NCBI GenBank assembly: GCA_032622095.1
Contig: CP136061.1
Coordinates: 260,868,077-260,932,076 of the forward strand
From: Siphonodentalium dalli
Lineage: Eukaryota > Mollusca > Scaphopoda > Gadilida > Siphonodentaliidae
Length of the DNA: 64,000 nt
Direction: 5' to 3'
Shown here: in pieces, positions 22,731 to 35,540 of the stretch
Numbering within the stretch: position 1 is the stretch's first letter
Layout: every line of letters starts with the position of its first letter
The notes under the pieces: model-generated
Seen by the model: the letters and a program-made list of their open reading frames with translations, nothing else
Told to the model about the DNA's origin: nothing
The model's database searches: none
Program-made: the position numbers and the translations under genes

Positions 22731-25700
22731 ATGGATGGCCCAGTTAAAACATCACAAGCGTATCTCGCCGGTTTTGACGATTCAGTAACAGTGTTCGATA
22801 TCAAATCACACCTTCTTCATTATAAAATTAGATTCACAGTCATCAGAATGTTAAGAGGTAACTCTGCTCGTATCAATATTTATGACGATGATATCGACAT
22901 AGCCCTCGGTTCGAAGTTCTGGCCAGTTGGTGCAACTTGTAGGATGTGGGTCCGCAAAGAACCAGAATTCTGAAATAATTATACCAGTATATGCTTGATT
23001 GTCGACTGTCATACATTCTTCAATGTATGATTCCTGAGTCATATCTTCTGTTCTAGCTATGTCTAATGTGCGCCATATATATATATCATTATTGTTTGTA
23101 TTCATATTCGATTTCCGTACACGAAACCAATACCATGTCAGCTTATCGTATCCCACCAAGTTTAAATATACGGAGAACATAACATTAAATTTTCTTACGT
23201 GGAATTGTACGGGAATTATGTCATCGGGTGCATATATCACAAAATGAATGAGAAATTGTCATTATGACATTATGGGTCTAAGTGAACATTGGTTATACCA
23301 AAACAATGTAGATTTTCTCGGAATGCTGGGGTCAAATTATGAATATCATGCTGTCTGCGATCATAGCCAACAAGTTACCATCCATACCATAAAGCCAGGT
23401 AGACCCAAGGGCGGCGTGGCACTGATGTGGCACACCAGGATGTCACACTGTATATGTCCACTTGACATTGCAGATGATCGCATCATCGGAGTCAATTAAA
23501 GCTGCCAAGTGGGAGTTATTTGTATATCTTTCAAGTTTACCTACCATCCACGAATTGTCCCACTGAAGAATATATAGCATATATAAATACACTTAGAGAT
23601 ATATGCGATATATATAAAGTACACGGTAACATCATCATAATGGGTGATCTGAATGGAAATTTCGATAAATCAGATAAGCGAAACTCAGCATTCGTTAAAT
23701 TTGTTAAAGCCCTTGAATTGAAATCAGCCAATTATGAGATATTGCCTCAAGCTACATGTTTACCATTTGGCCAGAGAGGCGACAATATCGGCACAATAGT
23801 TTACCATATATTGATACCCGATATATTCATATATATTTTGTACGCAGTATTAATATAATGGACGATAACTCTATATATGTGTCTAATCATCGTCCAATAT
23901 CCGCAAAAAAATTATTGCCCGTAAATGATCCCACCGTCGGAGGGCTAGATGATAATGCTGATGGTGGGATCGACTGGAAGCGAGTGAGATCTCACCAAGA
24001 AATCATCGAAGAGTATCAGAGATATCTTGATATTGAAATTAACAAAGTAAAAAACCTAGACCCCAATTTGTATCGAATTGACGCATTATGTAGATACGCA
24101 GAAATCGTACAGGCAATTGCAAACGTAAACGTTTCAAACGAAATCATAAACCCTTCGTTACACGAACAAATTAATGCGGGCACATCGGAGAAAATGCATA
24201 GAGTCAGGAAAACCCCGAGAGAAAAAAACGAAATCGATTTCGGAACTTATGTTAAGTACAAAGAAGCCAAATGCAACTGTTGTAGGCTCTATAGGAGAGC
24301 ATCTCATAACCACATGAGAGAAGTGGTAAACGAAATAGATGAACGCGCTGAGGTGGACCAAGAATACCTTTTCCGCATGTTAAACGCGAAACAATAAAAT
24401 TTACACCCTTAAACAAAAATCCATTATTCGCACACAATGGAACTGTTCTTCGTGAGGAATCGGAAATAACTGAAGGTTGGGCGAAATACTTCGAAAATCT
24501 GTACTCGCCGTTTTATCAACCGAGCTTTGACTCAGAACAATTTAATCGTGTTAATTATTTTATTGTCCGAGAAGTGAAAGTAAAATTGACCAGAATATCA
24601 TATTCCCGGTAACAGAGAGCGAACTGGCTGATATTTGTCGAAATCTTAATCGCGCGCTGAACAGAGGGTGGGATCTCATCGCAAACGAACATATTATATA
24701 TGGTGGCCCTGTGTTAATACAGGCAGTGTCAGACCTGATTACTGATATTATTACAGAACAGACAGTCCCTGAACGTATGAAGCGCGGTGTTATTATTACT
24801 TTATATAAAGGAGGCTCCAAACCAAAAACAGATTTCGATAGTTATAGAGCCATCACATTGATGCCAGTACTTTACAAAATACTTGAAAAAATAATCCAGA
24901 CTCGATTAGAGCGATATACACCATACTTACTCGAAGTTAGCCCATCGCAGCACGGATTCCAAAAATAAGTAAGTGCTAACATGACCTCCTACTTGATGAG
25001 AGAATGCATTTCATACGTATCCGAAAGCAAACAAAAAATGGATTCGTGTTTCCTCGATGTGTGGAAGGTCTTTGACACCGTCTGTGTAAATGGTCTATAT
25101 TGTACAAATTGTACGAACGCGGGGTGCAGGGACATTTGTTCACATTATTATACAACCTTTTGACAAATGTATCATGTTCAGTTCGATACCAACATACTTC
25201 ATCTCAGTGGTTTAATGTATTACAGGGAGCTATATATATGATTTACGCAGATGAATTGATCAATCAATTAGCCAGCTCAGAATATGGACTACAAATGTTG
25301 GGCATAAATTGCACCAGCCCTACACACGCGGACGATATGGTGTTACTGTCTCTCAGTAAAAAGGGATTACACAAACTTTGTGAAATATGCGTATCTTACA
25401 GCAACACATGGAGGTACAGATATAACCCCAATAAATGCTGTATAATTGTTTTTAATCAGACAAAAGCGAATTGTACTCGTCAAAATCGCACATGGAATCT
25501 AGGGGAATCTCAGATCAGGGAGGATACGCGAACAACTCATTTGGGGATACCACTCGATAAATACGATTTCAACCGTGCCTTCGTTGAAAATATTTGCGAA
25601 AAAACTAGAAATACGTTTATGATGCTCACAAATGCTGGTATTCATCCGGGTGGTATAACTCCAAAGAGCTGTTCGATTATCTACTCGTCTGTGGTACTTC

Positions 25701-26576
25701 CGATGGGATTGTACGGTTCTGAATTACTTTGGAATATGTCTCAGAATAACCGTGATCGTCTGGAAAGAACACATAGATTTTGCGTTAAATTTTTCCAGGG
25801 TCTACACACACGCACAAAGACAGAAATAGCCCTTGGACCAGCCGGTCTTCTTCCACTCATGTCTTTAATCGATAAACGCAAACTCTCATTCTTTGGCTCG
25901 CTCTGTAATCTGTCGCTAAACAAAACTGTTAACGCTATTTTCTTAACCCGTTTGTATCAATAAGTCGTGGGATGCTCAGAGATAAGCGATAAAAATTTCA
26001 TAGCTGACATTATTACAACACTCCAGAAATATAACATGGTCGACTACCTGATCACTTATATTGATTAACACGAATTCCCGAATAAACTAACATGGACAAA
26101 TGTATTGAAAAACAAATGGAAAATCAGGTGTTCTGCAGAGTGGACAGCAATTATAAACGGCGACAGTAGACTTGCTCGGTTCGCTGCCATACAACCAGAA
26201 TTAACAATGTCTCACCTTTGGGGAAAATGTCGATGCTTCCCAAAATATAAATCATCGTACACGCTTGAGGCTCGCCTTATGGCTATGTTACCTGGTGAGA
26301 AACAGGTATGTCCTCTCTGCAGTCACGAACACAACGGCGTTGGTAAACACACCATATGCGAATGCACGTCAATAATGTCGGAGAGGAATTCGACATTTTG
26401 AGCAACTTTGATATCGAATTCTACCTAAAATTTGATAAACTGAGTCCAGAATCTAAAACTCGAATTTTTCTTTCTGGATTATCAGATTTCATGACGATTC
26501 CACTGGAATATACGGAGGACCCAATGCGACGAATTAAGAAACATTATCAGCTCCAGCACGTCGTTAAAGGTTGACA
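22731..26576 (+). pseudogene. Non-LTR retrotransposon (ORF1 tail, APE endonuclease, RT, zinc knuckle), decayed
   Basis: This is a nearly full-length but frame-broken LINE. 22731-22973 encodes an 80-residue tail ending FWPVGATCRMWVR, like the C-terminus of molluscan-type ORF1 proteins. ORF2 begins near 23160. It has the endonuclease blocks NFLTWNCTG, GLSEHWL, GGVALMW, VYLPSTNCPTEEY and IIIMGDLNGN, and then SNHRPIS (usually SDHRP). A linker frame (to 24397) is followed by RT blocks: TLYKGGSKPKTDFDSYRAIT near 24806, SQHGFQK, a damaged FLDVWKVFDTV, and HADDMVLLS near 25325. A C-terminal cysteine/histidine knuckle CPLCSHEHNGVGKHTICEC lies at about 26310-26370. There are at least five stops or frameshifts, including a TGA at 23245, a TAA at 23497 and a break near 24400. 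It no longer encodes a working protein. No target duplication or poly(A) tail was seen. Confidence 0.85.
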
Positions 26577-26794
26577 TGTTTCAATATATAAGTAAAGGAA
26601 ATATACATACATGTAACAGCTATGCTCGGGTGGGCGTTATTCGCTAATACCACACACTCATGGCACCAAAATGTCGCTGAAAATTGAGGTTGTTTTCGGC
26701 GATACATTTACCCTATAATGCTTGGAATACATTTACATTGACAAACATTTTATGTCTATGTACATGTAGATCATGCATTACAGGTTCGTGTAAG

Positions 26795-26960
26795 TTCACG
26801 TGGGGGGGGGGGGTTGGGGGGGGGGGGTGTCTCGAAATTTTCAACAGTTGGAAATTTCATACCTGACACAACATTAGTTGGAAATTTCACACCAACAATA
26901 GGTTGTAAATGTTCATGTAGTTTGATTTTCAAACAATTTATTGGGGGGAATTTATTATTG
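26795..26960. repeat. G-run plus TTGGAAATTTC dispersed repeat
   Basis: A G-rich run (26802-26828) is followed by CAACAGTTGGAAATTTCATA, CCTGACA, ACATTAGTTGGAAATTTCAC and ACCAACAATAGGTTG. The same order recurs at 27635-27720 and, nearly identically, at 50745-50830, so this is one dispersed family with three good copies. Confidence 0.7.
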
Positions 26961-27229
26961 TTTATGGATCAATATTTGCATATTTTCCTTCTTTTGGTAA
27001 TAAGTTCACGTGGTGCATCCATTACTGATGTGCATGTAATCGATTATGACCGTGCCGATGTTCTACTTGCATTGTATCCTTAACATACGTGTGTAAATTT
27101 CAGATTCTGATTATGTATGTCTTACATTTTGCTTGTACTCCGATTGGAGATGTCCGAGTATGATATCATCTTGACGTAAACTGTGCTAGATCGGAGCAGC
27201 ATCCATGCATGTGTAGTAGTATTCATTAG

Positions 27230-27370
27230 CTCTGTGTGTGTAAGGGAGGGAGGCTGTGTGTGTGTTGGCGAGGGTGTGAATGCGATATATATACAGATAT
27301 ATAGAGAGAGAGGGGAGGGAGAGAGAGATAGCGAAGGAGAGAGAGTTGGTGTGTACGGGTGCGTGTGTGA
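27230..27370. repeat. Low-complexity GT/GA-rich tract
   Basis: GTGTGTGTAAGGGAGGGAGG is followed by GA/GAGA microsatellite. The frames on both strands here are low-complexity artefacts. Confidence 0.7.
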
Positions 27371-27559
27371 CTATTTCAGACACGCTTTAAAGTGAGAATG
27401 TCTCGATTTACAGTATTGCTATATTTTTATTATTTCATTGTAACTAAATTATATATGGCGTTATGTCCTATGTGTGTATATTGCCATTTTTTCGTTGATT
27501 TATATGTTTTTGTGTGATTTAATTGTATAGGTATCAATGATCTCCCATGAGAAGGAAAT

Positions 27560-27720
27560 AAAGATATATATATAATATATAATATATATATATATATATA
27601 TATACCAGGGACGTGGTGACAGGGAGGGGTGGTCAAACATTTCAACAGTTAGAAATTTCATACCTGACATATTAGTTGGAAATTTCACAGCAACAATAAG
27701 TTGAAATTATTCTCGTAGTA
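27560..27720. repeat. (TA)n microsatellite and TTGGAAATTTC repeat copy
   Basis: An (AT)n tract of about 45 bases at 27565-27603 is followed by GGGACGTGGTGACAGGGAGG and then the TTAGAAATTTCATACCTGAC and TTAGTTGGAAATTTCACA blocks shared with 26840-26900 and 50750-50810. Sequence from 27730 to 28712 shows nothing recognisable. Confidence 0.7.
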
Positions 27721-28712
27721 ATATCGCCAAAAATCTCAAAGAAATCGACCATACAACTCAATAGAAAACATCGTCTGAACTACGCTCAATTGTAAATATT
27801 TACATCTCGATTCGGGACGTAACAATCGGCGATAAACTAACGCAAATGACTTCCCCATCTATACTCATTGCATTTAATAAACATATAAGACTGACGTTGT
27901 GTCGTAAATTTGGATTAATATTCATAAAAATAACTACTTTGAGCAAGATTATTCCCCATTTATATTTGATCACCCAACCGGAGTGTTTCACATCACTTTA
28001 AATTGTTGTGGAATGAAAAGGACAAATATCCACATGAGGCTAAACTAGCAATGTTGTAAACGTGTGGATGGCCCATAAAGCAGACAATGCAGTTAAGTCA
28101 ATATTTAATATGTATTATATCTGCATTATATATAGTAAGTTGTATTTAAACACGTATGCAACGTCAATGCCACGCGAACGCGTGTTTTCCAAAGCTGGAA
28201 TAGTGATCACAAGAGAGGTGTGTGTGTTTGGATAAAGCATAAATAAAGTAAATAAAGCATAAATTGAACTTGTCTTTCTCCAGATAAAGCAAAACGCCGA
28301 CCCAATTGTTCGTGTTCTTTTGTCCATGTTCTCTTTTCGCGTCAAAAAGCTAAGGGCGTACTCCGTCAGAGAGTTATAAAGCCGACGGCTGTTAATCATT
28401 GTAAATTTAATAGCAGAGGTAACATAATGCGAAATAATTTTCAGTATCTAATTCTCGAGCGGACGCAATCGTATGTGAACCAAGGTAAGCTATATATTAT
28501 GTTTTCCCTTTTAATATATTTGTTTCCATTATTTAAATCAGAAATTGCCAAGTGTGGAATATTCTCTAATTCTGAAGATAATTTAGTTTATTTTATTTTT
28601 GGTGTGTACGCTATCATCCACTGCAAGTTCCGCTAGCTCGCTGTTCAGGTCAGCAAGCTGCACCCGAACTGAGTACAGCCCGATTTCAATTTCCATCTTT
28701 GATAATAATTTG

Positions 28713-28962
28713 TTAAAGATGCATAATCCGAATTAACGCTCGCAAATCACTATTTCCATGGCTTCGGGGGTAAACAATATTTGATTCGAGGCGAGGAACC
28801 CATCAAACAAAGCTCAGAGTGATCATTCAGATATCGATGTTTGAAATCTATTATTTTTATCCACCGATAATTTTAAGTGGCAAAGTAAACCGTCGTAGAG
28901 AAGACGGTTTCGGACAAAATTGCGGATGAAGATGGATAACTCTAAAATCAAGTGGCTTTTTT
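28713..28962 (-). mobile_element. TTAA-flanked MITE, truncated copy
   Basis: This is an inverted, diverged copy of the MITE at 29743-30000. Shared blocks include GGGGGTAAA, ATATTTGATTCGAG and GATGGATAACTCTAAAATCA. One terminus is present (TTAAAGATGCATAATCC); the other end is lost after AAATCAAGTGG. Confidence 0.65.
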
Positions 28963-29347
28963 TTTGTGTCAGATATTTGACAAATCGGCAAAATTTCGTT
29001 AGCACTATTTTTGGGCAATTACTCGATTATGATAACTGAAGCGGCATTTCAGTAAATGCTCAAAATTATAAATATTCTAGTTAGTTGCTGGATGTACCCC
29101 TTTTAGACAAGAAGCTATAGATGGGTCAGTCAGGTGTAACACGTTCTGTAAATATTACTGTGATTGCGTGTATTACATACCAATCCACGACGTGAATGAC
29201 GTTCACCTCCACCATGAAACAGGAATTATACAATTAAAGCATCATCACAAAATGGCAAGGCAAGTCCTGTCAGTTTCTCAATCAACTTTGTAAGTCTTTT
29301 TTCAGTTTATGGATTCTAGGACGGGTGGTGTATAATTATCCTACTCG
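28963..29347. other. No recognisable feature
   Basis: This is an AT-rich spacer between the truncated MITE and the piggyBac-type MITE. Confidence 0.4.
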
Positions 29348-29746
29348 TTAACCCTTAACCAACAAAACGGCCAAAACCGGCTAAATAAAGCTTCAACAGC
29401 CTAAAATATCATCGGTCTGTCTCAATAGAACCATACAAATATGGATATCATTGGAACCGGCTCCTTGACCACATTGTTATAGTTACAGTTATGCCCTGTG
29501 CCAATGCATTCTCTTATATATGCGAGTCGACCATAGGTCGCCTCGCATATATAAGAGAATGCATTGGCCTAAACAAAATCTTTTTTTAACACTTTTTACC
29601 ATTTTTTCTTACATTCTTTAACAATTTTATAATTTTTAATGTGTTAAGCCAATACATTCTCTTATATATGCGAGGCGATCTATGGTCGACTCGCATATAT
29701 AAGAGAATGCATTGGCACAGGGCCCTTCTGTTGGGTAAAGGGTTAA
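29348..29746. mobile_element. piggyBac-type MITE with two hairpins, copy 2 (399 bp)
   Basis: It is nearly identical to copy 1 (9642-10042). TTAA ends flank CCCTTAACCAACA on the left and TGTTGGGTAAAGGG on the right. Two hairpins lie at about 29500-29568 and 29648-29716, with arms CCAATGCATTCTCTTATATA. Its right TTAA (29743-29746) is also the left TTAA of the next MITE, so one element used the other's terminal TTAA as its target. Confidence 0.8.
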
Positions 29747-30000
29747 AGGTACTCAATCATTGTTAATAGTAACTACTTGATTTTAGAGTTATCCATCTTA
29801 CACCCGCAATTTGTCCGTTTTGAGCACGTGGTTCTGCTAAATTGTGGTCCACATCTCCAAAAATTAAATACTTCAAAAATCGATATCTAATCACTCTGAG
29901 CTTTGATGGGTGGGTTCCTCGACTCGAATCAAATATGTTTTACCCCCAAACCCAAATAAATAGTAATATAGGAGCGTCTGATCGGATTCAGTACCTTTAA
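29743..30000. mobile_element. TTAA-flanked MITE, complete copy (258 bp)
   Basis: The termini are TTAAAGGTACTCAATC on the left and GGATTCAGTACCTTTAA on the right, inverted repeats ending in TTAA. TTAA targets with an AGGTAC start could be Kolobok or piggyBac type; the superfamily is not settled. It has no coding capacity. A partial copy in the opposite orientation lies at 28713-28962. Confidence 0.7.
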
Positions 30001-30786
30001 GTTTATCGCCTATTATTGTGTAATCTAATTTTAATTACTGCTGTATATATAAACATGCATATGTATATGAAATGAACAATGATGAATGTGATATCCGAAT
30101 CTGTGTGCATAGTGTATATACGATTTGCTTGTTTCACTGACATGTGACTTTTGCAATAAATCAATCAAAAATGAACACAAAACGACTATGTGAATGTGTT
30201 TGTCGATACGGCACTTGTGTCATCGCGGGGGGATATAAATCGAGGCTGCGCCACTTCTGCATTGGCACTCGTATTGTATACATGTATTGGCAACCTCAGT
30301 CGCTCGCTCGTATAACTACGCGGAACATGATATCTGAAAAACACTATTTTTCTCCCACCCCCTACAAATTAGTGTAAACATATTTTTATTTCAAATCCAA
30401 ACAAGTAACATATTATACATATGACAGATGAAGTGTTAATATATGAGGATCAGACAAACAAGCCCGAGTGCTTATATGAAGTATTCTTCTCTTTGGCTAC
30501 AAGCGACGTCCCCAATAAGTGAGGGGGTGTATAGTTCAGGCGGAAAGGTTTGGAAATAATGGTCTTCAGGGAATTGAAGATATATAACAGAATTTGAGTT
30601 AGGGGTGAAAAAAGGAAGAATATGGTGTTATGGAGGCACAGAGAGAGAGAGAATGATATAGAAAGAGATATAGGAAGAAGAAATAGAAGCCAAATAGGGG
30701 GTTAGATGAAGTCGACAGTGGTGGGAAGTTTTCAATGATTGGCTTGTTGCCTGAGTAAAAATTATGCTCGCGTATAGTAATCGTCA
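30001..30786. other. No gene; short GA-rich tract
   Basis: A GA-rich run (AGAGAGAGAGAA) lies near 30640-30680. Otherwise nothing is recognisable. Confidence 0.4.
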
Positions 30787-32443
30787 TGCATCATAGTGGG
30801 GTGTCAATCACAACCGGTTACATCAGTCAACAGTAAGTAGGGGGTCAATCACAACCGATTACATCAGTCAACAGTAAGTAGGGGGTCAATCACAACCGGT
30901 TACATCAGTCAAAAGTAAGTAAACCTACACATGCGTCATGCATCATGGTAGGGAGTCAATCACAACCGGTTACATCAGTCAAACGTAAGTAAACCTACAC
31001 ATGCGTCATGCATCATGGTAGGGAGTCAATCACAACCGGTTACATCAGTCAAAAGTAAGTAAACCTACACATGCGTCATGCATCATGGTAGGGTGTCAAT
31101 CACAACCGATTACATCAGTCAAAAGTAAGTCAACCTACACATGCGTCATGCATCATGGTGGGGAGTCAATCACAACCGGTTACATCAGTCAAAAGTAAGT
31201 AAACCTACACATGCGTCATGCATCATGGTAGGGAGTCAATCACAACCGGTTACATCAGTCAAAAGTAAGTAAACCTACACATGCGTCATGCATCATGGTA
31301 GGGTGTCAATCACAACCGATTACATCAGTCAAAAGTAAGTCAACCTACACATGCGTCATGCATCATGGTGGGGAGTCAATCACAACCGGTTACATCAGTC
31401 AAAAGTAAGTAAACCTACACATGCGTCATGCATCATGGTAGGGAGTCAATCACAACCGGTTACATCAGTCAAAAGTAAGTAAACCTACACATGCGTCATG
31501 CATCATGGTAGGGTGTCGATCACAACCGGTTACATCAGTCAAAAGTAAGTAAACCTACACATGCGTCATGCATCATGGTGGGGTGTCAATCACAACCGGT
31601 TACATCAGTCAAAAGTAAGTAGGGGGTCAATCACAACCGGTTACATCCGTCAACAGTATGTAAACCTACACATGCGTCATGCATCATGGTAGGGCGTCAA
31701 TCACAACCGGTTACATCAATCGAAAGTAAGTAAACCTACACATGCGTCATGCATCATGGTAGGGTGTCAATCACAACCGGTTACATCAGTCAAAAGTAAG
31801 TAAACCTACACATGCGTCATGCATCATGGTGGGGTGTCAATCACAACCGGTTACATCAGTCAAACGTAAGTAAACCTACACATGCGTCATGCATCATGGT
31901 AGGGCGTCAATCAAAACCGGTTACATCAGTCAAAAGTAAGTAAACCTACACATGCGTCGTGCATCGTGGTAGGGGGTCAATCACAACCGGTTACATCAGT
32001 CAAAAGTAAGTAAACCTACACATGCGTCATGCATCATGGTAGGGAGTCAATCACAACCGGTTACAACAGTCAACAGTAAGTAAACCTATAAATGCGTCAT
32101 GCATCATGGTGGGGTGTCAATCACAACCGGTTACATCAGTCAAAAGTAAGTAAACCTACACATGCGTCGTGCATCGTGGTAGGGAGTCAATCACAACCGG
32201 TTACATCAGTCAAAAGTAAGTAAACCTACACATGCGTCATGCATCATGGTGGGGTGTCAATCACAACCGGTTACATCAGTCAAAAGTAAGTAAACCTACA
32301 CATGCGTCATGCATCATGGTGGGGTGTCAATCACAACCGGTTACATCAGTCAAAAGTAAGTAAACCTACACATGCGTCATGCATCATGGTAGGGAGTCAA
32401 TCACAACCGGTTACATCAGTCAAACATAAGTAAACCTACACAT
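30787..32443. repeat. 70-bp minisatellite array, about 24 units
   Basis: The unit has, in order, GTCAATCACAACCGGTTACA, TCAGTCAAAAGTAAGTAAAC, CTACACATGCGTC and ATGCATCATGGTAGGG. The period is exactly 70 bases through most of the array (for example starts at 31021, 31091, 31161 and 31231). A few short units of about 40 bases (near 30836, 30881 and 31620) lack the second half. Units differ mainly at GGGAGTC/GGGTGTC/GGGCGTC, CCGGTT/CCGATT and AAACC/CAACC. The 31021-31440 stretch shows a three-unit (210-base) higher-order pattern. It is not a CRISPR-type array, since there are no unique spacers. Confidence 0.95.
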
Positions 32444-32589
32444 TGTTGGCAGCCCGAGTGAGATAGCAATGTGACATTTTCCTATCTCACACCAGACGTG
32501 ATTACGCTGTCTCACCCTATCCACGTGGCTGATTTACATACTTAATTAAGGGCGGGAGCTATTTTATCGAGCCGTCAACATGTATTGGG

Positions 32590-33765
32590 GCATGGCATGG
32601 AACAAATTTCAGAAAGTTATATTGTGTTGCAAGGGTTATTGTCCAAATCCAAAGAAACACCTGAGAAATTGGGAATAAAATGATGAGTATTATATGTCAG
32701 GGTGCATTCACATAATTGTAAATTTATTTTGCTTTATAAAATTGAACACTTTAAATGTCTGGTTTATAGGAGAAAATATCATTATTTGGCAAAATTTGGT
32801 CCATTTCCATGACAACTGAATAAACCGCAACAATGATCCGACAAAGAAGTCTGGATTAATTGTCCATGTCATAGAACAAAACATTCAAAAAGTTAATTTG
32901 TGTCGCATTTCTTTCCAATCATGACATTTTTTTGTATTTTTCAATATCGTTTCCATGGTAATAGGTATTTCTCAGGGTATTGAGCTTTTTCGGCAGTTTT
33001 ATCAAAATTAGATTGAAGCAAACGTAAGAAGCCATCATAATATGTATAAGTATTCCTGTAACCAATGTAGTATCTAATAAATGCTTCAATTCCAAAATTA
33101 TCACATTTTTTGGAAACATCATCATTTTTCAACTCAAAATGGCATTAAAACCCTCAGAACTTATATGTGATTCATATTTACTACTTGAATAATTGGAAGA
33201 TAGTTATCGTTGAAACAGGTTTTGAGACATCTATAACGGGTTGTCATAATACGCTTTGCTTCATAAGATTACATGCTTTAAATGTCAGCTTTATTGAAAA
33301 AACATCATTATTTGACGAACTTTGGTGCGTTTCCATGACAACAGCTGAATAAACTGCAACAATTACACAACACAGAAGTCCGGATTAAAATGGCATGTCA
33401 TCGAAAACAAATTTCAAAAAGGTATATTGTGTCGCACGGGTTATGGAACTTCATTTCTTTCCAATAATGGCATTTTTTGTATTTTTAAATATCGTTTCCA
33501 TGTTAACAGGTATATCTCAGGATATTGGGCATTTTTAGCAGTTTTATAAATATTTATTTTAAGTACACATATGATGCCATCATATTATGCATATATTATT
33601 ACTGCAACCAATGTAGTATCCAATAAATTCTCCAATTCCACAATTATCGCATTTTTTGCAAAAATCACCAATTTTCACCCCAAAATGGCAATAAAGACCC
33701 TTATAACCTACATGTGCATCTTATTTAATACTGGAATAGTTGGAACATGGTTATAATGGACAAAT
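32590..33765. repeat. Tandem repeat, ~546-bp period, about two units
   Basis: Ordered shared blocks include CCATTTCCATGACAACTGAATAAA/GCGTTTCCATGACAACAGCT, AATATCGTTTCCATG, ACCAATGTAGTATC and AAAATGGCA. ACCAATGTAG starts at 33061 and again at 33607, 546 bases apart. A partial third copy starts near 32590. Coding content is not supported. 33766-34157 shows nothing recognisable. Confidence 0.7.
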
Positions 33766-34166
33766 AATCAACAAATGATCTTCAACGTCTGTTCCTGTCC
33801 TAGAATGGGATTAAATTAGTTTTTACCATTTGCTGAAAAGGTTTTATCTCAAAATGTGTCTACATTGTTTACATTCCGTTTCCATGGCAACGGCACCCCT
33901 TTCACATTTTACAACAGGGCGGAACATGAAGCCGACATTTTCTACTTTCATATGATATATAATTTTTCCGTGTGTAAAAAAGTAAATTAAAAAAAAAAAT
34001 TCTGGTCAAGAACGCTCCTCTAAAAGCAGACATCAGTAGATAACCACCATCCCACGTGATAACAAGTGTTTAACACATTGTGTTCTGTCAAATGATAGCT
34101 TAATATAAAAAAAACAAATGGGTCACCTCTAAACTTTTATTTCAAGTAGTTACTCATCGCAGAACC

Positions 34167-35332
34167 TAGTCCAAGTCTTCTTGTACTAAAACCAGCTAAG
34201 ATATTGGGATGGCGATGCTGGCGTTTAGTCCAAGCCCGCTTGCATACCAATCCTACCACATGAGTTACGCCCACGATCTGTGGCGGGAATTTGTGGTGTA
34301 TTTTACTCGATTTACCTAGCAAATCAATACATGATGCTATATACATCGGAAAGGCTTACATCTAATGGTCATAATGGTGTATAATAATCTAACTTTAATG
34401 TTAAATTACACATAGAATATTCCGGTTGATTGCCACAAACATCGATTTGTTTCTCTGTTTGTTTACGTTTTAACCGAAAGCCGAAGTGGTCCGAATAAGT
34501 TCGGCATAATCCGCTGTTTGTTCTGGGAATTCTACTTTCCGTTTCTATATATAGCGCGGGTTTTCCGAACAAAAATGGCGAAAACCGATCGCCCGAAAGT
34601 CCAGTTTTCTATGTGCTTTCAGAACAATTCCCGCACTAAAAACTTAATGACATAATGGAGGATCAGAACGGTAGTTTTGTTGACAATTATCGCAAGCAAC
34701 TTGTCAAAATTGGAGCAAATTAGATCTCTTGTGTCTGACTTGCCATGCGTGTGATGTGCATTTTGACATCTGTGTTGATAAAATAATCGGAGAACCGAAT
34801 CACACAGTTTCGAAATATAGTTCTTCCGTTTTAGTGGGACTTTTCAAACTTAAGGTTCATTTATTTAGTGTATTACATTTATATATCCAATGTTTAATTA
34901 ATCTATTTATTATTTTATTTATTGACACACATAATTACGATTACAATGGAGAATTCATCGTAATTTGCGTTGTTGTCCAAAATCTACGGAATATTTTCAA
35001 CGGAAAATGCCGAACACAGTTCGCGAGGTCAACCGAGTTCGCATACTTTTAAAAAATTGTAAACATTGAGGTAAATGTCTCTTTTCGCATTAAATTACCG
35101 TTTTAAATTCACAACTGATGTGGGTTTCAGATAAAATAGCATGTCTTCTGCGGAAAATATCCGTTTATTGTCGCAATTGTGATATTTTATTTCATATAAT
35201 TGTGGTTTTATTTGAGCGGGTCACTAACGCTTAAACCGTGTCATAAGCGAGCATATAGGGCGGGCTTGGACTAAACGCCAGCATCGCCATCCCAATATCT
35301 TAGCTGGTTTTAGTACAAGAAGACTTGGACTA
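34167..35332. mobile_element. MULE-like TIR element, copy 2 (1166 bp, 9-bp TSD)
   Basis: The inverted repeats begin TAGTCCAAGTCTTCTTGTAC, match copy 1 at 12555-13461, and extend about 70 bases. They are flanked by the identical 9-base direct repeat CGCAGAACC at 34158-34166 and 35333-35341. It lies in the opposite orientation to copy 1 and shares most of the interior. It carries extra sequence in the middle (about 34520-34900). No transposase domain is visible. It sits about 200 bases upstream of the GT31 coding exon, probably within that gene's 5' intron or promoter region. Confidence 0.85.
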
Positions 35333-35527
35333 CGCAGAACCATGTGAGGAAGAATTGTATTATATGACAGTATTTTCTTCATATGTCATGTAATCTCTTT
35401 GCCTTAAATGTACTGAAAATATCCATGAAATTGATGTCACTACAGTTTTGTGATGTATTAATCTATGTTTTTGATCCCAATAAAAAAAAATTATAATTTT
35501 TTTGTTTTAATATAATAGTTTCTTTTT

Positions 35528-35529
35528 AG
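35528..35529 (+). promoter_or_regulatory. Splice acceptor before the GT31 ATG
   Basis: A T-rich tract followed by TTTCTTTTTAG ends at 35529, and GGTGCAACACT leads to the ATG at 35541. This supports an intron in the 5' untranslated region and the choice of start; there is no earlier in-frame ATG between acceptor and start. Confidence 0.6.
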
Positions 35530-35540
35530 GGTGCAACACT

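Noticed and set aside
30787-32443. CRISPR-like array
   Set aside because: The whole 70-bp unit repeats with no unique spacers, in a eukaryotic context; it is a minisatellite.
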